Of a stretch of 26,789 nucleotides of DNA, positions 1 through 9,226 are shown one piece after another. Source of the stretch: Chara braunii (taxonomy: Eukaryota > Streptophyta > Charophyceae > Charales > Characeae); assembly GCA_003427395.1 (NCBI GenBank), contig BFEA01000636.1:736723-763511 (forward strand). Direction: 5' to 3'. The stretch's first letter is position 1. Every line of letters begins with the position of its first letter. The notes below the pieces were generated by a model. The model was not told where the DNA came from. It did not search any database and saw nothing but the letters and a program-made list of their open reading frames with translations. The position numbers and the translations under genes are program-made.

Positions 1-814
1 GGAACAGGTTGTTGCGGTGATGGTGTAGCAACCACCGCTGACCCAGAAGAAGAAGAAGCAACAGTCTGTGCGGCTGCTGCAGATGTACCACTTGGCTGTG
101 TGCCAGCTTGTACCGGAAAGGGGCCTGACATCGCCGTTAACGGCAACGACGACTGTGCTGCTGGCCTGAATCCTGGCCTTTGCAAAAGGTCCAAGATCTG
201 GTCCAAAGAGTTCTGCATGAAGTTCAGCCTGCTGTCCACATGCGCATGCACCGACAGTATACTGCTCTTCAATATTTGCATTTGGTCAGACATGGCTGAC
301 TCATCCAAACCCTCTAATGCAGCTTTGTCTGCCTCTAAAGTATCAAGCCTGACTGTTCTATTTTTAATCTCTATTTCTCTATCGGTAGCTTGCTTCAGTT
401 CCCTCTCTAACCGCTCGCGGATCCTTTCGACCTGTTGAAGCTCTAGGAGCTCCCTGCCGCGTAGGGTCAACGGGCTTAACTGCGAGCCCGCCATTTGACT
501 TGTGGACTGTCCAGCACCTATTGGTCTGGAAGTACCAGCGGGCCCTGAGGGCATTCCCAACAGGGTCCCTGACGAGGATGCAGCATAGGCTGCGCCGTTA
601 GCCATTGCTGCTGCTCTGGCTGCTGCTGCCTATTCTCTAGCTGCTAGGTTTGCTGCTGCCCTCGCTGCTGCAAGAGCACGGGCTCTACGTTCGGCCCGAA
701 GCGTGCTTCGTCTCCCGGTTGTAGGGTCTGGAACACGTGCGGGACCCTAAGTGATCTCGAACATGTCAGTCTCGCATTGTCAACTCTACCCTCATCGGTG
801 TCTGACCCGCTCAT
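1..814 (-). pseudogene. Gag-like N-terminal region of an LTR element, partial and decayed
   Basis: The minus strand is open from an ATG at 605-603 to the window edge, so the 3' end is missing. The predicted protein has an Ala/Ser/Gly-rich start and then a strongly charged heptad-type segment (about 470-300, containing LELQQVERIRERLEREL) that should form a coiled coil. A hydrophobic stretch and an Ala/Ser/Thr-rich tail follow. Open sequence continues upstream past a TAG at 630-632 as an Ala/Arg-rich stretch. A likely original start, MSGSDTDEG, lies at 814-812 in another frame, so a frameshift near 720-760 is inferred. This layout matches gag N-termini of Ty3/gypsy elements, in which a coiled coil precedes the capsid region. 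No capsid core or zinc knuckle is visible in the window. The gag identity is an inference; the coding strand is well supported by the long open frame. Confidence 0.6.
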
Positions 815-3190
815 CAGTTAGGCAACCACTATCTGCACTACAACTCCCTGTTGGAGTCCTACCAGAACATGTGTCTGACCGACACCTAATTTTCTAAAAA
901 TAAATGTGTCTGGCAGGTACCCTACTTGACTGATCAAGTGGTAGCCTACAACATTAACAAAAGACTGTTTACATAGTTTGGTCTTGTCATTATTAGTTCA
1001 CTTACAGAAGTTTGCATAGAACTGGCTATGGTAGTATACAACAGTCCTACTACTAAACTGACTGTGAGGTATTAGCAGTCTGTCAACCAACTAATCAAGA
1101 ACAAAACCAGACTATGTTGCAGATGTATGAACAGTGGGTATAGTTGTATTCACAGTTGAGCACCAATTAGAACCTACCCTCCCCTCAATCCAACATACCG
1201 AAGAGCATCTTTGAGCAGCAGTGTCTTCGTGTGTATTGTCGGCCCACCCCTATGCCCCAAGTCATTGCCGAGCAAGCCAGCCCATCCACTCTTATTTACC
1301 CTCGCACGGAACGAGCCTTTCTACCCAGTGTGATCTGGCTGATCAGGAGGGATTTAAGGAGAGCCCCCATCTCCTCAGGAATTATTTAACGTCGCAGACA
1401 GGACGACGATCACAGCCAGTATCAACACCGAGTCCCCAACCAGAAGTATTTATAGACGGTCTGGTAAGCGTCTCTTATGGGCTGGCACACCCGGCAGGAC
1501 TTCTATAGCGCAGCATAGTGCCAAAATGGACAAGCAGCCATCGCATGCGTGACCTACTCCCATTGGGTTGGCGTGGTGACAGTGACCCAAGTGCTTCGAC
1601 CAGGGCCCTTCAAAGGCACCGCCCTTTCTCCTTCCAGATGCTTCCGGGAAGATTGTCGCCTCTCAAGGTAGCGCGCACACGACACCTCACCAAAAGAGAG
1701 GACTCTCAAGTTGGACTGACTTCCTCACGGTAAGAAGAGATTGAGAGAGTAGATAAGGTAAGGTAACAACGTACCTGGAGATAGCTTCCCCCAACCACAG
1801 ATTTCTCACCAATTGAGCTGAGTGTGCATTTGATGACCGGTCGTAGCCTCGGTACCACTCACAACGCAATGCAGTGTCACCTCAGCTTAATGCCACATCA
1901 GCATGCTCTCATCACCAATCATACATTCCGCTGTAACCACGGCATCCAATGTCGTCTAGCCTTCCGGCGCACACCTCTCTACCCAGGTCGTGCGCCTAAT
2001 ATGGCCTGACGTCACACGTACCAACTGCGAAGAAGCATCGTCAACGCACCAAGTCTGTAACGCCAGCGCACCAAGGTAAGTGGCGAATCGAACCANCTCC
2101 NATACCAAAATGCAAGGAACATGAATGTGGACGAAGCACAGAAATCCAGATTGCAAAATCACACTGAAGTCCAAGTAGTCAAAGCAAGAGCAGATAGCAC
2201 AATGGAACAGAGTAACCATCCATTTGAGAACGATACAGAANAATCGTGAGTCAATGTCCAAGCCCAATCGGGCAACACCAACANCATAANCCAATGTAGC
2301 TCTCTCTCTTGAATGGCGCCAGGNGCCCTACCTACTCTACAGCCTATTACTACANCTACAGCATGGAAGCAACCAGACAACTTGACGACCAGCGAGTGAT
2401 GATGTCAACACCAATGNCGACCTCCTCTCCACCAGGTACGTCCCACTCTTCACCCTCACTCTCCCNTGTTATCCCACACAGCGCTCTTCATCTCCGAAGA
2501 ACCACCTTCGCCCTTCACCTCCTCCTGCGCCCACAGGCAGCCCGGCTATGGCCGCCAGNGCCCTGCGCCCAGGCTGCGCTCTACCGCTTAGCGCCAGCCT
2601 GCCTTGCTCAGCCTAGTGCAGCGCAGCACACATGCAACGCAGCAGCGTGCCGGCCTTGCTCGCAATGGCCAAGATCCCTGCCCACTCAACCTCCCTGCCT
2701 ATATGCCAGTGTTGTGTGTGGGCGGCCTCCCTTGAGCCTGCGCCTGGGCCCCAGTACCTGTACCCAGGCCCAATGCGGTTGGGGCCCAGGAGATGCAGTT
2801 GCGCCTCTTTCATCAAGGCCTGCGGCCAGATTCAGATAGTGGACCGGTTTCCCATTGGCATTTTCGGCCTCTATATCCAGCATGCATTGTCGGCCTCACG
2901 TTTATGTGCCCAGGGCCTAACCAACTCTGGGGCCCTGAGATTTCTGCATTTCCAGAGCTCTAATACTCGGTGCACTCCAACCAACTGGCGTGCTGCAACT
3001 GTATGGACCCCACTTCGTGAAATGTTGGCACAGAGGGCTCTTGTTGATTTGCTGGCCCACCTTCACTTAGGGCGGGCACGAGGCTTGCTGGGGCCTTAGC
3101 CCAGAACATGTACATCATGGCAAGGCCCCTTCTTGAGGGCTCAATCCTCACATCTCTCTCTCCTTTCTCCTTCTTCTTCCTCTTTCTTAC
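815..3190. other. Non-coding stretch, probably 5' leader or LTR flank; no gene recognised
   Basis: Only short ORFs occur here, with no family motif. Several ambiguous bases lie between 2096 and 2563. If the gag-like gene at 1-814 and the LTR-like repeat starting near 3250 belong to one minus-strand element, this would be an unusually long (about 2.4 kb) leader. I found no initiator-tRNA-Met primer-binding site on the minus strand to confirm that. A pyrimidine-rich tract lies at about 3145-3205. Confidence 0.4.
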
Positions 3191-3249
3191 CTTCCTCTTC
3201 ATCTACAAGAGTGAGAGAGATCAGCGGTAGGGAATTCAGGTAGAGGTTA

Positions 3250-4300
3250 TGTCTTCTCTTATTCATACAAGAAATAATAATACAATGTTGAATGGCTGAT
3301 CCAGAATCAATGTTCGAGTCCCTCTTCTACTGCAGTTATCACTTGAGGTCCACCATAGCCATGGCCGCCTCCCCACTCTTCACTCTCATAGGCCGAGGCT
3401 ATGGCGGACTACTGGGCCTTGCCCAGATGCCNTATCACTTGAGGTCCACCATAGCCATGGCCGCCTCCCCACTCTTCACTCTCATAGGCCGAGGCTATGG
3501 CGGACTACTGGGCCTTGCCCAGATGCCCAAAGGACAACCCAAAGCAGCTATGGCTGCTCTNGCTCAGGCCACCATGCCCAACCCTGCCTTGAAGCTTCTT
3601 GGTGTGGCTCTCCCCAGTTGGGGACTCCCTGCTGCAGCACCCACCAAGGTGCTGAAGATGGCTGCCACCATAGCCAGGTAAGTACCCCTGGCGCTCCTTC
3701 CCTCTTCCTTCCTTCTTCCTCCCTTGTGTCCTTCTCCTTCCTCCCCAGCAGCGCTGCTCCAGCATAGCGCTGCTCCAACCAGCGCTCCACCAGTGTGTCG
3801 CCAAACTTGCACACCGAAAAAGAGGCCGAACTCTCCGTCCGGCCCGAAGATATAGCGGCCTGCTTTGCCTCTTGGGCGGTGACTTCCAGGCCGCTTGGCC
3901 TCCCAAGCAACCGGTACCTCCTCCTTTTTGGAGGGAAACATCATTGCGGACTCTGATATTGCCCGTACAGGCCCTAGACTCAGACTGGTATCCGCCTAGA
4001 CCTAGCCTACACTTCTGGGCCTCTAAAAATGCCACTTTTGTCTTCTTCTGCTCGGCCTCCGGTACCTGCACATCTACTCCTTCCAGGTGCGGTACCAGCC
4101 TACCCGCTACTTGAGTGCTTTTCCCCGCTGCAACCCCTCAATGTCACAGCCACAGGTAAGTACCGGCCCTGAGGGCCCAACGAACGAGCAAGTGCCCTGA
4201 CGGGCCACACACATATTCATGCCAACCAGCACTCAGACAGGCATGGTCACACACACACCCAAGCTGTGTGTTTCAGTCCATGTTTGGACGGGTCATCACA
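3250..4300 (-). repeat. LTR-like repeat, copy a
   Basis: This stretch is colinear with 4590-5761. Shared landmarks include the shared start around 3256-3320 and 4607-4670, the segment around 'gtgtgtcgccaaacttgcacacc', 'gaagatatagcggcct', 'gactctgatattgcccgtac', and the end 'gggtcatcaca' (4290-4300). Copy b ends 'gggtcattaca' next to a polypurine tract, which identifies these as minus-strand LTRs starting with TG at 4300 and 5761. Copy a has no polypurine tract at its high-coordinate end. It is therefore a solo LTR or a 5' LTR whose body lies at lower coordinates. The low-coordinate boundary is approximate. Part of the copy is doubled around an ambiguous base (3337-3527). Confidence 0.55.
3337..3527. 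repeat. Perfect 95-bp direct duplication around a single N
   Basis: Bases 3337-3431 and 3433-3527 are identical over 95 bp, with one ambiguous base (3432) between them. The related LTR copy at 4590-5761 has this segment only once. Identical ends flanking an N are most simply explained by two overlapping contig ends that were not merged. Confidence 0.8.
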
Positions 4301-4388
4301 AATGAATGAGCTTGAGAGGAGAGAGCGGTAACGAAGAAGAAGAAAGAAAGANGAAGAAGATGATGTACACCAGCATAGACCAATNATA

Positions 4389-4580
4389 ATGCTCCTGTCT
4401 TTTACTTCGGCCAATATTAGTCTGCCAGGCACTAGTATCTTTATTGGTGNGTTTTTCATTTTAGTAGGTACTTTTCAAGCTCCGCCCAACGTGCCAACAT
4501 TAGCAGCCATTGGAATGATTTTAGGAGCAGCTTATTCCATTTGGCTCTATAATCGTGCCGTGTTTGGAAATTTCAAGCCG
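4389..4580 (+). pseudogene. nad4: Nuclear copy of a mitochondrial nad4 fragment (NADH dehydrogenase subunit 4)
   Basis: A 64-codon open segment on the plus strand encodes a hydrophobic peptide with the hallmarks of mitochondrial NADH-ubiquinone oxidoreductase chain 4. It contains SANISLPGTSIFIG, then FFILVGTFQ, TLAAIGMILGAAYSIWLYNR and FGNFKP. In plant and algal ND4 these correspond to the late transmembrane region with the conserved LPGTSxFxGE and GMILGAAYSxWLYNR blocks. The intact protein is roughly 490-500 aa, so this is about an eighth of the gene. The sequence is AT-richer than its surroundings. Homology ends abruptly at both sides in LTR-like sequence, so it is a nuclear mitochondrial insertion and not a gene. 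One N (4450) falls in the codon for the expected Glu. Confidence 0.85.
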
Positions 4581-4589
4581 TACTCCTCC

Positions 4590-5761
4590 TCCTTATCTCC
4601 TCCCCTCTTATTCAAACAAGAAATGACAATAATAATGTTGAATGGCTGAAGCNGAATCAATGTCTGAATCCCTCTTCTACTGCAGGCACAACATGAGGTC
4701 CACCATAGCCATGACCATCCTTCCTCTTCCTCTTCATGTAGGCCAAGGCTATGGCGGACTACTGAGGGCTCTGCCCTCCTGTCCAAAGGACAACCCAAAG
4801 CATCTATGTTGCTGCCCTCCTGTCCAAAGGACAGCACAAAGCAGCTATGTCGCTGCTCATCAAGCTGATATGCCTGACTCTGCGTCGAGCTTCCTTGGTG
4901 CGGCACTACCACGACTGGGGCCTTCCAGATGCAGCGCCTATCAAGGTGATGAAGATGGTGTCCACCATAGCCAGGTAGGTACCTCGCCANTCTCCTCCTC
5001 AGTCCTCTTCTCCCTCCTCCTCCTCCTCCCGGTAGAGCTCCACCATAGCCGCGGTGGGAGCTCCCGGTCTTCTTCCTCCCAGCAGCGCTGTAGTGCCCAG
5101 CGCTCCTCCAGCAGCGCTCCAAGCAGTGTGTCGCCAAACTTGCACACCGAAGAATGAGGCTGAGCTCTTGGCTCAGCTCGAAGATATAGCGGCCTACTTG
5201 CCTCTTGGGCAGTGACTTCCAGGCTGCTCAGCCCTCCCAAGCAACCTGTACCTCCTCCTGTTGGGAGGGAAACATCATTGCAGACTCTGATATTGCCCGT
5301 ACAGGCCCTGGAATCAGACTGGTTGGACTGGCACCCGCCTAGACCTAGCCTACCGCTACTGGGCCTCTAAAAATGCCAACTTTGTCTTCTTCTGCCCGGC
5401 CTCTTCTACTTGGTGCGGTACTGGCCTACCTGCTAATCGAGTGATTTTCCACTGCTTCTAAGTGTCGCGGGCCTCTTGCTCCACCACTTGAGTGTTTTCC
5501 CCAGCTGCAACGTTCAATGTCACGACCACACTTAAGTACTGGCCCTACGGGCCTCCCAAACCAGCAACTACCCTTGCGGGTCACACACACACTCAAGCCA
5601 ACAAGCACTCAGACAGGCACGCAGGTCACCAAGCACACACACACGCAGACTTAGAAAACTCTGAGTCAGCAGAATGCGGGAATCTCAGCAAGGCATCCAT
5701 TCCATCAGCAGAACTCAGAAATCACCAGTGTTCTCAGTCTGTGTTATGGCGGGTCATTACA
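4590..5761 (-). repeat. LTR-like repeat, copy b (3' LTR of a chromovirus)
   Basis: This is the second member of the repeat pair. On the minus strand it begins TGTAATGACCCGCC at 5761, directly after a polypurine tract, and it resembles 3250-4300 along its length. Purine-rich sequence at 4303-4350, including 'gagagagcggta', resembles the flank of copy a near 3213-3229. The LTR may therefore really extend to about 4303, with the nad4 fragment inserted in it. It contains a 41-bp tandem duplication at 4771-4811 and 4812-4852. Short ORFs inside it are not credible genes. Confidence 0.6.
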
Positions 5762-5777
5762 CTACCCCCCCTTCAAG
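5762..5777 (-). promoter_or_regulatory. Polypurine tract of the chromovirus element
   Basis: The minus strand reads CTTGAAGGGGGGGTAG immediately before TGTAATGACC. A purine run followed by TG is the expected plus-strand priming site next to a 3' LTR. It lies about 170 bp downstream of the pol stop at 5945. Confidence 0.7.
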
Positions 5778-5944
5778 AGCAAGGTCCTTCAAGTGAGTAA
5801 CTCACTCAGAGTCCCTGCATAACGCATCATAGCCGTAGATGGCAAACAGTGATCGGGTATGTTCCATAGGAGAAAGGGTAGCGCCGTAGCGGTAAATTTT
5901 GGTTGCTGTTCGGAGACAATCAGTTGTTTATATGCTTTGACGAC

Positions 5945-6403
5945 TCACGGGGCACTCTGCAACATGTCTTTGTTAGAAATCCAGTAAAAATCATCTAACG
6001 GGTGATACAGAAAATGGACCTTGTATTGCCTGTTCTTCCCATTTCCACTGTGTTCGACAATCCTATCAATTTCGTGACTGCCATTGATTGCACGAGGGAT
6101 CATCGATTCTCGATACAGAAAAGTTCCAGGTGATAGATACGGAAACAACTTGGATGCATGATAGACTGGGTACGTGCGCAGATGAGAAGGCACGCCGATC
6201 GTATAAGAAGGACCGAATGAATCATCCTCTACCTGGTTCAGCACCTTCCACGGACCGTAATAGTGAGGAGAAGCTTTTGCAGTAACCCGTGTTCTGCAGC
6301 AGTCTGGGCCCTCGAAACGGAGTCCAGACGACTCAGGCCAAACTCGGCCTGCGTCGGGCAGTGTGACCACGCACTGCTCAGGAAAGTCAAAAGTATAAGT
6401 CAA
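5945..6403 (-). pseudogene. pol: C-terminal end of Ty3/gypsy integrase with chromodomain (chromovirus fragment)
   Basis: The 152-aa open frame matches the tail of chromovirus pol. From residue ~18 it has GRVW, then YYGPWKVL (the GPY/F module, with W in the last place) around residue 50. Next come HLRTYPVYHASKL, and a C-terminal chromodomain-like block: EIDRIVEH, RQYKVHF, P-D-D-F-YW and DMLQSAP. In full elements this follows the DDE integrase core and helps direct integration to chromatin. Only the tail is present. The frame begins after a TGA with no ATG, and no integrase core lies upstream. The break coincides with the inferred edge of an inserted plus-strand LTR at 6405. Its own polypurine tract and 3' LTR follow at 5777-4590. 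Confidence 0.8.
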
Positions 6404-6404
6404 C

Positions 6405-7240
6405 TGTCAAAGGTACCACGCCCAGGCCCTTGGTCGGATACATTCACTTTTTGTGCGCAGGTACCCGGATAGCATCAAGACCACAGGGAGTTTCAGGCAA
6501 ATCTAGGCCGCCATTTGTCTTGAGATCTCGACGGCCTAGGGAAGCAGCAATTGGGGTCCAAAGCCCGCATCATCGCTACATAAGCCTGGACTACTTGGCT
6601 GAGAGGACATTCTGTCTTGCGTCAATGCTGACTTCATGCGTTGACTTCAATGCTAGTGCGATGCTGCAACACTGGCTGGACACTGGCTCTACGCTGGCAC
6701 TTGAGCGACTACGGCGACGCGCTGCTGGCTCGGCATGGTGGCGGGCTGGCAATTGTCTTTTGGGCATGCTGACGTGGCAGCTGCCACGCGCCGCCGTTGC
6801 CGTGGCTGCTGCCATATGTACTCTTGCTGACGTGGCAGGGCTACGTGTCTGATATTGTTGTTCTGATTCATCGCCACTCGGAAGGAGATCAAGACTGTAG
6901 GGCGATTGTAGATACGTACCTGGTCTCTCGATGTCTACATTGCTCCATCTCGCTGATGATGACAGGTTGACGTGCCACGTGGCACATTGAGATATGACTT
7001 CAGATTTGTGTTCGGACTATTGATTATTGAGTTGGCGATCGAGGAGGGAGCCCGAAGCAGAAGTGGGCATTGTTTTTTCTCCACTCTTAAGTCTATTCTC
7101 CCTTCTCTCTCTTTCGTCTGTGTATGTTTCCCATCTNATTCTATCTGGACACGATTATGATTATTGACAATCATCAGCAGGTTGATATCTATCTGGGCTT
7201 GCATTGTTGACAAGTGTCTTCACGATCTGGGTTCTTTGCA
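6405..7240 (+). mobile_element. Candidate 5' LTR of a plus-strand LTR retrotransposon
   Basis: The high end is well supported: the sequence ends '...gttctttgca' at 7240 and a primer-binding site follows after 3 bases. The low end is inferred. TG at 6405 starts 'tgtcaaag', which is a near inverted match to the terminal 'ctttgca', and the minus-strand chromovirus pol frame breaks at this point. That gives an 836-bp LTR. It contains three ACGT-core palindromic sites. No matching 3' LTR was found in the window, so the element is either interrupted by nested insertions or continues elsewhere. Confidence 0.5.
6770..6985. promoter_or_regulatory. Cluster of ACGT-core (G-box / bZIP-type) sites inside the candidate LTR
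   Basis: TGACGTGGC occurs at 6770-6778 and 6828-6836, and TGACGTG at 6968-6974 runs into a palindrome. Two 14-bp perfect palindromes are present: GTGGCAGCTGCCAC (6774-6787) and GTGCCACGTGGCAC (6972-6985). The second contains the G-box CACGTG at 6976-6981. In plants such sites bind bZIP or bHLH factors. Their position upstream of the LTR end suits a U3 promoter; binding is an inference. Confidence 0.45.
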
Positions 7241-7243
7241 AAT

Positions 7244-7254
7244 TGGTATCAGAG
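7244..7254 (+). promoter_or_regulatory. Primer-binding site for initiator tRNA-Met
   Basis: TGGTATCAGAG is complementary to the 3' end of plant initiator tRNA-Met and is the usual primer-binding site of plant LTR retrotransposons. It starts 3 bases after the LTR-terminal CA at 7239-7240, the normal spacing. Confidence 0.7.
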
Positions 7255-7300
7255 TTGTACTTCCGATGATGTGACTGACGACGACCTGTACAGTCGGTAC

Positions 7301-7466
7301 CATGTCTTCTCTTGGTTTCACTTGGTCTCGGGCACTTTGTTCCGTTGGCACCACATCTTCTCTTAATCTCACGTGGCCCCTGACGCTTTGCTCTGTCGAT
7401 GCCACGTCTTTTCTCGGTTTTGTGTGGTCCCCGGGCTTCGTCCCGCTGATACCACGTCTTCTCTCG
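7301..7466 (+). repeat. 51-bp tandem repeat, about 3.3 copies
   Basis: Units run 7301-7351, 7352-7402 and 7403-7452 (50 bp), with a partial unit to 7466. Each begins with 'ca(t/c)(g/a)tctt'. The copies are clearly diverged. Because 51 is 17 codons, both strands stay open across the first units, giving 17-residue repeats. This looks like leader sequence of the plus-strand element, not a confirmed gene. Confidence 0.6.
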
Positions 7467-7910
7467 TTTTTTCTGACGTCCCTCTGTCTCTCGGCGATCT
7501 CCGCTCCCTGCTCCTATTGCGTCCCGCATGCTATTCCGTTCCGGGTGCCGGCTCCCACCTAACCTGCGGTCTCCTTGGCCCTCTCGCCGCTGTGTCACGT
7601 CAGCGCCTTGCGACCTGTCCCTTCCCGCTTCCTTCCTTCCCTTGTTGCGCACCTCCTACGCTACTACCGACTTTCCGGCGGCCCTTCTCCGTCCTTGGGG
7701 AAAGAGTCGCCCCTGTTATTCTCTCGTAGTCCTTTGCCGCTTCCTGCTTAGACAGTCCCTTTCTAGTTTGGCGGTCCTGATGACCCTGGGCAGCCTCTAG
7801 CTTCCTACTGTCTGTGCCCATGCTTCCGATCTTTCGAGCACTCCTGCCTCCAGTTTTCTCTGTCATGCACAAATTGGTCATATTCAGTCTCTCGAGTAAC
7901 GGGAAATCAT
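7467..7910. other. No gene recognised
   Basis: This is GC-rich, pyrimidine-rich sequence on the plus strand. Overlapping open frames occur on both strands but none has a recognisable motif. It may be internal sequence of the plus-strand element, or the LTR of the minus-strand element whose end lies at 7932. Confidence 0.3.
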
Positions 7911-7911
7911 T

Positions 7912-7967
7912 CGGGACTCACCAGTCCCGACATACTCCCCCCACTCATTCGCGATGTCCTCATCTCG
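7912..7967 (-). promoter_or_regulatory. 3' end signals of a minus-strand gypsy element (hairpin, polypurine tract, LTR start)
   Basis: Read on the minus strand, an imperfect hairpin (CGCGATG paired with CATCTCG on the plus strand, 7950-7967) precedes TGAGTGGGGGGAGTA (7947-7933). An LTR start, TGTCGGGACTGG at 7932, follows. The first LTR bases form a perfect 7-bp stem (CGGGACT / AGTCCCG, 7912-7918 and 7923-7929). A G-rich polypurine tract followed by TG is the standard mark of a 3' LTR. The other end of this LTR was not located. Confidence 0.55.
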
Positions 7968-7999
7968 CACCAATCCATGGTCAGTATGAATTTTGGAGT

Positions 8000-9190
8000 G
8001 ATAGGCAGAAAGGGGAGAGGAGTGGGGTGGGATGAGTAGTTAGCTTGCTAGGGTTCTTTTTGTCTTTCCCACCCTTTCCTTGGGTCCTTCTTTAAGTTTC
8101 CGCCCCTTGGGGCGGGGGAGGGTATGGAGGGGTCAAGGTTTTGTTTTCGGGTTTCCTTTGAATTGCGAAACGTCCCCAAGCTCAATAATGTCTTTGTAAC
8201 GAGTGCGTAACACTCTCTGTGCATCAACGTCCGTCTCACAGCTATATCTCTTTCTCACTGGAACTCCCAAATACCCAAGAGCTTCCCCACAACCTCACGT
8301 ATCGTTCCACAAGAGAGAGGATGACACGCCCATCACCCTCCCCAGAGACCGAGGTAAAAGGGAGATTTTGGCGACAAATGTTATATGGATCATTCGCCAT
8401 GGCTTCCTCCAAGTGCGAGCTTGCAACACGTCAAGGAGCTTAAGCAGCTTGGTGTCTCTTTCCCTCATCAAGTTGACTAGCATCGCCCCTTGGAGGGGTC
8501 TGACCAAAGACATGCCCTGCAGCTAGTTTTTCATTCTACGTTATTTCTCGCTCTCGACAATGTCTTGAAGGCTGCATTCGTAATCTCAAATCTATCTTCC
8601 CATTTCATTGAGAAAACATTCTCGAGTTTATTAATCCTTTTGGTTTCGTCTCATTCATTACTCTTAGGACATCCACACATTTTCAGTACAATTTTTCCTC
8701 CCCCCGAAGCTCAGACATAACCAAATCCACATGCATTCTTCCCGGGTCATTCCTCCCGGCCTTTTTCAGGTCCTGCCAATTCCGCATGCATATCATCCTC
8801 TGCCCTTTTTTACCCTTTACTTAATTGACTCTTCATGTGCAATGCTTGGTTCACCCCTTAGCCACTTCTCATCTTTTCAAGCTTATACGAGCCAATTACA
8901 CAGTCAACTCTCAGTCTGCCAATTCCTTTCTTAGGTCTACACAGAATCAATCACACCAGCCCTTTCCTTCCTGGCTATCTTGCCAAGCCATTTTTCTCAA
9001 GTTTATACCATGTCACTTGCTCAAGTCCTTTCTGCTCTAGCGTCTTGCCAGACCCCCTTTTCTCAGGCCCATACAAAGCCGATTACAATTTTTTTCTGTT
9101 TCGGCCATCTTGACAGGCCCCTTTTTCCCAAGCCCATGCAAAACCAATTACAAGTCTTATTTTCATGCGTATTCATTGGTAGATGGCACA
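8000..9190 (-). repeat. LTR-like region following the M1 polypurine tract
   Basis: The minus strand starts TGTGCC at 9190 immediately after a polypurine tract, so U3 should lie just below this point. Consistent with that, 65-bp degenerate repeats occupy 8855-9170 and the short ORFs here show no protein family. The lower boundary near 8000 is a guess. No second copy was found upstream of M1 inside the window, so the LTR pair is unproven. Confidence 0.4.
8855..9170. repeat. Degenerate 65-bp tandem repeat
   Basis: Units start at about 8855, 8915, 8978, 9043 and 9108. The last three each open with 'tcttg(c/a)ca' and contain a 'tc(a/c)(a/g)g(c/t)(c/t)(c/t)ata(c)' stretch. The 65-bp spacing is exact between 8978, 9043 and 9108. 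The position just inside an LTR start resembles promoter or enhancer repeats in U3. Confidence 0.55.
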
Positions 9191-9226
9191 CCTTCCCCCC
9201 ACTCAAAACGCGATGTCCCCATCGCG
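9191..9226 (-). promoter_or_regulatory. Polypurine tract and adjoining hairpin at the M1 3' end
   Basis: The minus strand reads TGAGTGGGGGGAAGG (9205-9191) and then TG. Just before it is a perfect 7-bp stem with a 4-base loop, CGCGATG TCCC CATCGCG (9209-9226). The same arrangement recurs at 7933-7967, so the block looks functionally conserved between related elements. Confidence 0.6.

Noticed and set aside
3292-3681. Plus-strand ORF with a repeated peptide
   Set aside because: It lies inside an LTR-like repeat and its repetition comes from the probable assembly duplication at 3337-3527.
2064-4160. Splice-donor-like AGGTAAGT words on the plus strand (near 2065, 3676, 4152) as signs of a host gene
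   Set aside because: They fall in LTR-like or N-containing sequence, and no flanking exon with coding character was found.
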